Part shown: in pieces, positions 37,415 to 47,000 of the stretch
How the letters are laid out: the number at the start of each line of letters is the position of its first letter
How positions within the stretch are numbered: the first letter of the stretch is position 1
Assembly (NCBI RefSeq): GCF_000224145.3
Contig: NC_020173.2
Coordinates: 5,012,676 to 5,076,675, forward strand
Origin: Ciona intestinalis
Taxonomy: Eukaryota; Chordata; Ascidiacea; Phlebobranchia; Cionidae
Reading direction: 5' to 3'
Length of the DNA: 64,000 nt
Notes under the pieces: generated by a model
Database searches by the model: none
What the model was told of the DNA's origin: nothing
The model's input: only the letters and a program-made list of their open reading frames with translations
Translations under genes and position numbers: made by a program

Positions 37415-38573
37415 TTTAAAAGTTTAAAAACACAACTAAAACATCCAAGATAATATAATTATGTCTCCAATTTATAAACTTAATTAATAGCTTATGTTTC
37501 ACCCAATTGATTATGATTTTCGCGGTACAATCATTGATAGGATTTAGTGTAATTATCAAAACTTGGCTTCACATTACACATCTAATTCATTCCTGGCTCA
37601 AGTTGTTACACTTCTCCATTCTTGGTGCAATATCTTAGCATTCCATGCCGAAGCATTGTAACAGTATTTGATCTTTAGACATGCAATGTATCACATTCGA
37701 ACTATCAACTATCCGCCCTGCCCCCCTGTATGCTTCATAACCTAGATAACGGCCGCTTGTCAGTGTCATTGTGAATATTTCCATAACCATTTTATGACCG
37801 AACCGATTAACCAGTGTGTTTAAACCAATTTTAACCTGACTGATTTATCGTATTGTTTATTGTGCCCCTTCTATGACTTATTGTATTTATTTTGTATCGA
37901 TGCAGTTATTCATGTTACCATGTAGACGATAGCTTTTATCTGCTCATTACTAAACGTTTTTAGCACGACTGCAATTTGCGTATGCTTTTTCGCCCTAACC
38001 CTTTCAATATTGTTCTATCTCAATGCCCTACAGAATGTTAAAGGCATGAAGGATACACTCCAACTGCGACCTTGAATATTTGGCTCCCTTTATTTTACCC
38101 AAATTATGTGGTGCGTTGCCCAACACGGCCAAAATTCAAGTTTTACTCCCCAGTGATTTTGCTCCTACCAAATTAACGATAGTATGCGATCACAATATTT
38201 CGTTGTATCAACGTAACGTCGGAAATATAACGTTTAATAAAATTATGAATACTGCATAAGTGTGACAGACAGGTAAAACCCGAAAGACATTTTGTATTCT
38301 GTTTGATATGTAATTGACTTCTGGAATTAGCCGGTGATCATTCATTCACGTTTGCGCAACCTGGATTTTAACCAATCCGTAAAGATAATAAATATATCAT
38401 TTAGCTCGTTTATTAATCTCCCTAAACAGTAATTTTAAATTCCTGATGTGAGGTAATGCCGTATCTATGTTCTTCCGCTTGAAATAGGGAAACATTTGCT
38501 TCGTTATCGCAAGTGGGGACAGAAACGAAGTTCGGTTTGAATTAAAAGCAAACTTTCCAGATAAGTATGCACT
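37415..38573 (+). other. RhoGAP 3'UTR and spacer, no gene seen
   Basis: No exon recognised. A polyadenylation signal AATAAA lies at 38236-38241, which would give an 820-nt 3'UTR. A 60-codon reverse open frame at 38397-38579 shows no recognisable protein and overlaps the microprotein 5'UTR. Confidence 0.5.
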
Positions 38574-38959
38574 ATGCACATTAATAAACGCTGGTTGGAC
38601 ATCATTTTAACCGCGGTAAGTCTGTGATACACTGATATTTCGTAGAATTAAATTTATATGTGTACATAATTACCCCGAAGGTAACATACTTGGTAATTCG
38701 TAAGCTGGCGCGAGGTGTATCAAATAGAACCCCGTGGCCTTGTGTTATAACTTATAACGACTGTCGTTTTTCGGGTATGCAAGGATAAAGCAAGTTACAT
38801 TCATATATTTATTATTGCTGAGATACAACAGTTTTGTTAAACATGTTTTTTTTGTAGATTCTGTTTGGAATTGTGGTTCTATCCTGGACATACGTTTTGT
38901 ACACCACCCGGCTTACAGGGTTACGAATTTTAAACCAAAGATTTGGTACAACTCAGTAA
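38574..38959 (+). CDS. 47-residue single-pass membrane microprotein
   Basis: Two exons: 38574-38615 ending in a strong donor (GCG|GTAAGT) and 38858-38959 after the acceptor GTTTTTTTTGTAG. They join in phase to 47 residues starting MHINKRWLDIILTA, then a hydrophobic span of about 20 residues (ILFGIVVLSWTYVLYTT) and a short basic tail ending RFGTTQ. An in-frame TAA lies 12 nt upstream of the ATG. The stop is followed after 7 nt by the SOSS-B start codon, so both frames would sit on one transcript unless trans-splicing separates them. Size and topology fit small mitochondrial or ER membrane proteins, but I do not recognise the family and assign no function. The intron contains a family A SINE-like fragment. 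Confidence 0.6.
38655..38812 (-). repeat. SINE-like family A fragment in microprotein intron
   Basis: GGTAACATACTTGGTAATTCG, GGCGCGAGGTGTATCAAATAG, TGTTATAACTTATAACGACTGTCG (in pieces) and GGATAAAGCAAGTTACATTCAT follow the reverse-complemented family A body. Confidence 0.65.
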
Positions 38960-38966
38960 CGAAATC

Positions 38967-39488
38967 ATGTATAAGCCTGGAGGAGAGGAAAGCAAAAATG
39001 GAAACATTAACTATGTTAAGGACTTGTACCCACAAGCCAAAAACTTACAGATGAAAGTCATTGTTTTACATGTTGGAAACTCATACAAAACAAAGGATGG
39101 TAACGAAGTGCGGTCTTGCAAAGTAGCGGATAAAACCGGCAGTGTAAACTTATCTATATGGGGTGATTATGGTAACCATATTCAGCCAGGTGACATTCTA
39201 TCTCTCAGTCGCTGTTATGCAGTATTGTTTAAGAGCTGTCTTACATTGTATGTTGGAAAGTTTGGGAGTCTTACAAAAGTTGGGGAGTTCTGTATGGTGT
39301 TTAATGAGGTGCCGGATATTAGTGACCAGAATCCTGAATGGATCCAACAGAATCAGGAAAACAACAAAAACACATCTGCCCAACCCCCTGTACCAGGCAA
39401 TCCACCTTCAGCCCAGAATTCTCCAAACCAAAAACCACCACCAACCAATAACAATAATAAAAATCCTGCATTTAGACACAAACCCTGA
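38967..39488 (+). CDS. NABP2: SOSS complex subunit B (single-stranded DNA-binding protein)
   Basis: OB-fold ssDNA-binding subunit of the SOSS complex (INTS3-NABP-INIP), which promotes homologous recombination and checkpoint signalling. One exon, 173 residues. The frame is open further upstream but the first ATG is at 38967. The OB fold covers about residues 18-128: KTKDGNEVRSCKVADKTGSV, LSIWGDYGNHIQPGDIL, LTLYVGKFGSLTKVGEFCMV and NEVPDISDQNPEW, all close to human NABP1/2. The tail is Pro/Asn-rich and low in complexity. Human NABP1 and NABP2 cannot be separated here; the symbol stands for the pre-duplication gene. AATAAA signals lie at 39534-39539 and 39667-39672. The preceding microprotein stop is only 7 nt upstream. 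Confidence 0.94.
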   Translation: MYKPGGEESKNGNINYVKDLYPQAKNLQMKVIVLHVGNSYKTKDGNEVRSCKVADKTGSVNLSIWGDYGNHIQPGDILSLSRCYAVLFKSCLTLYVGKFGSLTKVGEFCMVFNEVPDISDQNPEWIQQNQENNKNTSAQPPVPGNPPSAQNSPNQKPPPTNNNNKNPAFRHKP

Positions 39489-39790
39489 TATAGGAAACAG
39501 GATATAGACATTATAGGTAACATTGCGTTTTGGAATAAACTTTGATAATTAACTATTCTGTATACATTTCAACTGAACCTCTTATTTGAATTTTCTTAGA
39601 TATTTGCAATTACAGCAAAAATCGTGGTTCACTTTCACATTTCTACTGTTTTTGTGAATTCTCTGCAATAAAACAGCTTATAGCGCTTTGTTTTTTATCT
39701 AAAAGGATCATTTTATTAATTGGAAATATGATCCACGGCGGCAGTGTACAATATAAAAAGTACTAAAACATTTGTGAACCAAAGCAGGTG

Positions 39791-40780
<990 letters not shown>

Positions 40781-41748
40781 TATCGTCCTGCTGTTTCGGA
40801 TTCTTGTAAATGTTTACAGTAAAATTGACGTATTTCTGCGCCGTCTTTAAAAAATGTTGTTTACATCAAAACGCAACGGTGGTGTCGAAACGTTTATCTT
40901 ATTTTTATGTTTCTGAGTCATGGATGGTTGATCATCGTATTATTGTCACGTGCCGAAACAGCCAATCACGTGCAAATGATCTGGCAAGGCATTTTTTCTC
41001 GAAGAAAAAGGTTCGCACAGAACGTTGGCTCGGCTGGCGGGGCACAGGTCTCGTTTGCTCGTCATTTCTCCGATGCTGGCGTGGTGTCTGGATGTGTTTC
41101 TATGTAGAATTTCCCACTGTTCCGACTCTATTTTGCGCATAGTTTCAGATAAATAATCGCACGGATCATTTGTCCCTTGCATATTTTGCACCTTGCGAAA
41201 CTCAGACGATAGATCACGACTGTTTCGAATCGTTTGGATGCCCGTTCCATATATAGCGTGTAAGTGTAGCGCTATTACGTCACCGGTCTTATAAATCGAT
41301 TGTTCAGAGTAACCGGTAAGTACGGAAGCGCGTGTTCTGTAGCTCTTAAGTCTTACCATTCGTAGTTATAGTTTCACTAGTCAGTAGCCAAACCCAATTT
41401 GGAAACTAAGTCAGTAGATACCGACTCTGAAGTAAACAAATACGTTTCCGCGGGTCTGTGATGACAGCTATATTGTTTAGCATGTGTGCGCGGTGTCAGA
41501 CATAGAGATCGGGCAGTGATTCGCATGGGGTCGTAAACCGATTTCGCACCTCAATTTTATGTGCGAAAAGGGCTATAAATGATGCCATTTGACATAATAG
41601 AAAAAAGAAATAGTTTATCACAGCAATGTAGTCAGGGACTTCCGCTTACATTCCTGAGCGTAGAAACAAAGACAAGCGCTGCGTAGTGTAAAGCAATTTT
41701 AACGTTCTTACTTATTTCGGTGTATTTTTATTGTTTCAGCACTTCGAT
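40781..41748. promoter_or_regulatory. Divergent promoter region SREK1IP1 / INIP
   Basis: About 970 bp between divergent starts and richer in G+C than its surroundings, which also explains several long chance frames on both strands (up to 137 codons at 40946-41359, reverse). It contains two E-boxes and a CCAAT box at 40947-40972. The INIP ATG is preceded by an acceptor TTATTGTTTCAG ending at 41739, so INIP has a 5'UTR intron or receives a spliced leader. Confidence 0.5.
40947..40972. promoter_or_regulatory. Paired CACGTG E-boxes with CCAAT box
   Basis: CACGTG at 40947-40952 and 40967-40972, exactly 20 bp apart, with CCAAT at 40962-40966 directly before the second. Candidate bHLH-zip (USF/MYC/MITF-type) and NF-Y sites about 170-190 bp upstream of the SREK1IP1 ATG. 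Confidence 0.5.
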
Positions 41749-42282
41749 ATGAAAAGAACAGTCAACTTGAGAGACATGTCAGCCACCCGTGCCCCACCTA
41801 AACCTGCAAACCCACAAGAATCTCAGACTAGAAAAATTATGCTTGGATTGCAACAAGAGAAGAAACGTTTACGTATGCTGAATCAAAACGGGTAAGAAAC
41901 TCACTGAAAGCAATTTTCGCCGTTTAATGCCTATGTAATAGGAAAGTGTAATTTATACCCTCTACTTTTAGTACAAATCAGGTGAATTTACCTCCGAAAC
42001 AGCAACTGAAACCAGTAGTTCAGCCGAACCGTTCCCCGCCTGCAGAAGTTGGACATCATATTTCCCCCACACAGCGTAACGCATTACAGGTAATCTTTTT
42101 AGTTATAGAAAAAAAAAACATAAATAAGATAAAGTTCTCTTTCATGTTAACTGATCCTTGTTTTCTTCTAGATGGCTAACAGTACGTCGTTCGGTTACTT
42201 CATACCTCAAGCGTCGTCTTTTGGAAACATCATTTTGCCCGTCATACCGCGCATAGGGCCTAATCAGGCAGTTTCGCACTAG
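41749..42282 (+). CDS. INIP: SOSS complex subunit C
   Basis: Small INTS3- and NABP-interacting subunit of the SOSS complex. Three exons (41749-41891, 41972-42089, 42172-42282) join to 123 residues, against 104 in human. The conserved N-terminal helix reads RKIMLGLQQEKKRLRMLNQN (human ILAELDKEKRKLLMQNQ) and the conserved C-terminal block reads FGYFIPQASSFGNIILPVIPRI (human SGYFITQDSAFGNLILPVLPRL). The linker is Pro/Gln-rich. The start codon lies 10 nt after a splice acceptor. HTD2 follows 176 nt after the stop on the same strand. Confidence 0.93.
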
Positions 42283-42458
42283 CGTAAAATTGCAATTCGC
42301 GGGTTATAGTCCATAAGCGGCGAGCACAATGCGCTTATAGGGAGAAGCACTTTCTAGCTGATCGCCAAGATGCAGTCTTAAGTTCTATTTAATATTTTCC
42401 CACTTTATAGAGCTGTAAGGATTTTTATTTACAAATACTGTCAATTGCTAGAGTAGCA
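42283..42458 (+). promoter_or_regulatory. INIP-HTD2 spacer with splice-acceptor-like site
   Basis: 176 nt with no AATAAA. An acceptor-like TATTTTCCCACTTTATAG ends near 42410, about 49 nt before the HTD2 ATG. Compatible with trans-splicing of HTD2 as a second operon gene, or with a cis 5'UTR intron. Confidence 0.4.
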
Positions 42459-42923
42459 ATGATCCAATACTTTGGACGAATCCTCCCACTACGAGCTTCT
42501 CTGTTGAAAGGGCAATTACGAAAACTGGGCTCTAATGTAGAGGTTGGCCAGACGGTGACACAGACTCGTATCTTCACTTCAGCGGACGTTGCTGATTTTG
42601 CTCGCCTTACTGGGGATTCGAACCCCTTACACATAGACCCGAACTTCGCACGAGATTCGGTTGCATTTAATGCTCCGATAGTCCACGGTGCTCTTATAAA
42701 TGGTTTCGTATCTGGAATTCTTGGTATGACACTCCCAGGTCCCGGCACTGTCGCCTTTTCTCTGACCTTAAAGTTTCCAAACCCATTATACATTAACGAG
42801 GCTGTTAAAGCCAAAATTTCGATCGAATCCGTGAAAAAACGATTCGTAGAATGCGATATTGAATGCACTGCAGACAGCAAAGCTGTAATGACCGGCAGAG
42901 CTGTTGTTATGGTTACCAAGTAG
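42459..42923 (+). CDS. HTD2: Mitochondrial 3-hydroxyacyl-thioester dehydratase 2
   Basis: Hot-dog-fold dehydratase of mitochondrial fatty-acid synthesis (type II). Single exon, 154 residues. The MaoC-type hydratase motif is TGDSNPLHIDP with catalytic Asp53 and His58, followed by PIVHGALINGFVSGILGMTL and GPGTVAFSLTLKFPNPLYI, all matching human HTD2. The N-terminal 25 residues are basic with no acidic residue (RILPLRASLLKGQLRKLG), consistent with a mitochondrial targeting peptide. In vertebrates HTD2 is the second cistron on the RPP14 mRNA; here its upstream neighbour is INIP instead. Confidence 0.93.
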   Translation: MIQYFGRILPLRASLLKGQLRKLGSNVEVGQTVTQTRIFTSADVADFARLTGDSNPLHIDPNFARDSVAFNAPIVHGALINGFVSGILGMTLPGPGTVAFSLTLKFPNPLYINEAVKAKISIESVKKRFVECDIECTADSKAVMTGRAVVMVTK

Positions 42924-44016
42924 ACTTTGTGACCTGAAGGTCATTGCAACACCGAACAAAGATTTCTAAAATCGCGTATATATACTTTGCATTCGCTATA
43001 ACGACTTCCCGGTAGCTGTATCAGTTCGTATCCGAAGTAAATTTTGTTTTGACTATAATCCGGCGTCTAAAATGCTTCTACAAAGAAGTTAAATTTATCC
43101 AATGCTCTAATTCCAAGCTGTAATATCAGGCATACGGTATCCTGCACAGAAGTGATACGATTTATTAGAACACTATTTCAACGACAATAACTGTCATATT
43201 CTCTTGGATGGTCATTTCCGTTCATTTGTTAGCAGTAATTTATCCATTATCAAGCAGTTTTACGGTTTGGTGCTATTTTTGTATTTCTCTTGGCCGAATG
43301 AATGCACTGCAGTAAGTCGGGTAGTATAAGAATATTTATTTTTCACTGAGCACGCTTTTAATTGCATGTGTTATTTAAAGTAGCACCCAAGTACGCAGTA
43401 ATTAGTGGTTTTACTGAGGTCTATGTCAATATTTAAACCTGCATATTGCACAAAGCAACAATATGCAGTATAAATCTATATAACGGAACTGGTTAAACAT
43501 AGTAACAGACCTATGACGCACGCAATGTTCAGCGCAACCTATTCATAAACGTCAGATGCGGTCGACCCATTCTTGGCTTCTCAACCGAATTGTATTCGCT
43601 GTTAACATGCGTCATTCCGTGGAAAACCTGTAACTATACTTAGCCTTTGTACGGTCCACAACACATGTGTAAACAGATACAATGCATGCCGCGTGAAACA
43701 ACCTTGCAATTATGGTAGTTAACGCCCACGCAAACGATCTGAATGTGTTCATCTTACACGTATTACAACTTTAAACTTAAATAGAAGCATCATAAACACG
43801 GAATTTTCTCGGAAGTTTTAAAACAATCATACCGCCCCATTTGTATATTACGATTTTTATCTCGTTTCTGTATAAAAACTAAAACCATCTCCAGTGATGC
43901 AGAAGTTAAGCTAAACTTAAAGAACAAAAAATAAAATTTATTGGTATTTGCAAAAATCGGTACACAAAAGTGCTGGAATCGGTTATAAAAAAAACAACAG
44001 AACAGTTAAAAGATTT
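42924..44016. other. Tail-to-tail region HTD2 / DNAI3, no gene seen
   Basis: About 1.1 kb without a recognisable exon. A reverse-strand AATAAA (TTTATT at 43936-43941) 75 nt beyond the DNAI3 stop probably ends that transcript. Confidence 0.45.
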
Positions 44017-47000
44017 TCAAATTTCCGGCTTTTCCTCTTCTATAAGGCCGAGTTGCTGAAGCAGTTTCTTTTCCAGTTGTTTGTAGGAATCATATTCTGC
44101 TTTGTATTCCTCCATCAACGCGTCGTCGGTCATCTCCTCCACCTTCGCTTGCTGGAATATAATATTTAGTAAAGTGGGGTAAAATAAAACATGTAAATAT
44201 ATAGTAGGCTGGGGTAAAATGAAACACATATAAATATGTAGTGGTATGGGGTAAGACGGCATATGTTTCACGATTCTAAAAGAGCGTTAATAATCGTTAA
44301 AAACACGATCAGAAAATACGGAATATTAATTTACTAACGGTATCCATCTTATCACGCAGTACCAACGACAGTTTGGATAATGATAAAACAACATGATTAT
44401 AATAAAGAATTTAGTGAAGCAGTCAGCAGTTTGTGTTTGCCAAACTAAGATGCAAAGAAATACCGCATGATTGGAACAGAAGTAGTTTGTAAAACAATTC
44501 GTGCTATTGTAAAGACACCAATACACCGTCACACTATCCATAATAAATACTATTAAGGTATACTGAATACAAATATTCTATACGCGCCGGATCCTACAAG
44601 TTATACACATCAGGTCATCTGATAGAGGTTACACCAAGGCACATAAGCTTACGTCGTTGATCAAATACACCCGCTGTTGCGCCACAAGAGAAAAAGGCTA
44701 TGACCACAAAACAAAGCAATGCGCGATTCACTCCTACAGTGTAAAAGCGATAGAAGATGTAATTGGACCACTGGGTTTAAATTACTTTGTTAGCTATTTG
44801 CTGACCATATACATACACACCTATTCATGAAAATAGCTTAAGGGTGAATGGCATTCACAACAAATACACATTTATTGTACCGTAACCAGTAGTAAAAATC
44901 ATATAACCTGGCCTATATACCGAACAGCCAACCTAATTTAAAAAGAGCTACAACACGACAGTAAAACATCTCTTGTAACGATATTATTACCTGAGCTTTC
45001 TTCTTGTCCATTTCCTTGCTACGCTCATTAGCGCGTACGACCGCTTTCTTGTCAAAATATTCGATTCTCTGAATTTCGCGGTCAAAGAATCCCTCGACGG
45101 CTTGTTTCTATGACGTCACAAAAAAGCATCAATAAACTATTGTGAGAATTATCGATTACTATTTATGTAGAACGGACAAAGTTTTAAGTTTTTCTTACTC
45201 CTAAAAAAAACGTGCAGTATATTTCCGACAACCCAAATGCCAATAGAGTAGGATTGAATTCTACTTAACTGGTTCGTATTTTAAGGCCACAAAATTTCAC
45301 GTCTTGTTCGGCGTGACTTGCATCAGCATACGAAAGCTCTTGGGCAGATCGGAAAATGATTACGTCGCGATAACGACATCGGTGTACATTGGACTTTACG
45401 ATTACTATTTCAAGTTCAAACAGGTTTCTAAAGCTATGTTCCGCAAAATTTTGCTCTAATTTCCAATGATAAAGTATAGGCATATGTTATAATACTGTGG
45501 GGAAAAAGAGCACACCTTTAGCACATAATATTTAAATATCTTGATCATGTTTTAAACAACTAACAATGGTCTGTGGGAGTCGTAAAGATACGGTTTTATA
45601 ATTTTTTGAATGTTCTTTGTTTACTACTAAATTGGACAGCAAAATTTAGTGAAGAAGTGTCCCATCTCCCCCACCCTATTATATGTACAACGGTAAACTA
45701 TAAAAAAATATATACGCCAACATACCCACAGAATAACCATAGTGTTACAGCATACCATACAGTTTTAGAAGCGTACTGTGCGTTGGGATATAAAACTAAA
45801 ACTTTGAAAATCACCTCTCCGCTTGCTGGATGTCGTAGATTCCAAGGGATCTCTAAGATATGTAGCGTCCCCACATTGTCTGATACCGCAACCAAATGTT
45901 GCTTTTTCGATACCACCCATGGTACGATCTGTGTGACTTGCGCTGCTGTAACATTCTGTACAAGCAAAGGCTCGTGGGTGCGGTCCAAAAGATCCCAAAC
46001 CTAAATGAATATGAATGAATGTAACTTATTTATCCTCGCGTGCGGGAGCAACTTCAGTTAGTATAATTGGTGTTCTGTTTCATACATCTCTACGATGTAT
46101 GTTACTTTGGGGTGAGTATATTATAGGTATTTTTGCATTTTTGTTATATGCGGCTGACTATTTAGACAACCCAAAGGAGATCAATGGGTTGGCGCAAATG
46201 CAGTTAATTGTCGTAGGAAAAGACAAACGCGCCTACAATAGTAGCAGCATCGAGTCTCGAATCCGAAAACTCCTTACTGTTGAGACAGCCGCCGTAACCC
46301 CTTTGCCACGGCGCCGAAACCAAGCGTAACTATTGACGTTACGTTAAAGTCAGGAATAATAGAAAATATTTGTCTAAGGCAACACAGTGACCTATAAGTA
46401 AGCTAAGTAATACGCATACCTCGACGTTTCCGTCTTTGGTGCCGAGGAAAAACACAGCAGGTCTTGTAGTGCTCCAGTGCCCAGCTGTATATAACTTGGG
46501 CGCACAAGCAGACTGAAGAATTGCCCCGCTCTGCATTTAACATGAGATAGTAAACACTGTTTATTGTAAATTTTATTACCGAGACTGTGCGGCATCACAC
46601 ACAATGACAATAAACGTTTCAACTAAATACCAGAACAGTGCGTCTAAAAAAACATGAAAATAAACTTTATTGATCTCTTTTAATTAAATTAAGTGTCAAA
46701 TGAAAGCGTGGCTGGCAAATCCAATAAAATAATATTTTTGTTTTTTTTTATAAAAAAAAAAAAAAAATATTTTTTACAAAAGGAAAATTTAAAAATATAA
46801 AATATTTATTTAAATAAAAACGCATAGATCTTAAACTCACAGTCACCCCCTCCTTCCAAACAGCGAACGTCCATCCACCAACACTGAGCAAAATATCGCT
46901 AAAGAACGGGTTTCTCTGCAGAGTGTTTACAGGCCCATCGTGCGGTGCGACCGCCCATGTAGGCTTGGGTACTAAAGAAAATATAACGAATAAATGAATT

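Noticed and set aside
40946-41359. 137-codon reverse open frame between SREK1IP1 and INIP
   Set aside because: It lies in a G+C-richer promoter region where forward frames of 66-110 codons also stay open; no motif, no similarity and no coherent exon structure.
45573-46004. 143-codon forward open frame opposite DNAI3 exon 17
   Set aside because: It is the complement of a well-supported DNAI3 exon plus a MITE-like copy.
46740-46800. A/T homopolymer runs near 46.75 kb as a terminator or gene end
   Set aside because: They lie inside a DNAI3 intron and are ordinary low-complexity sequence.
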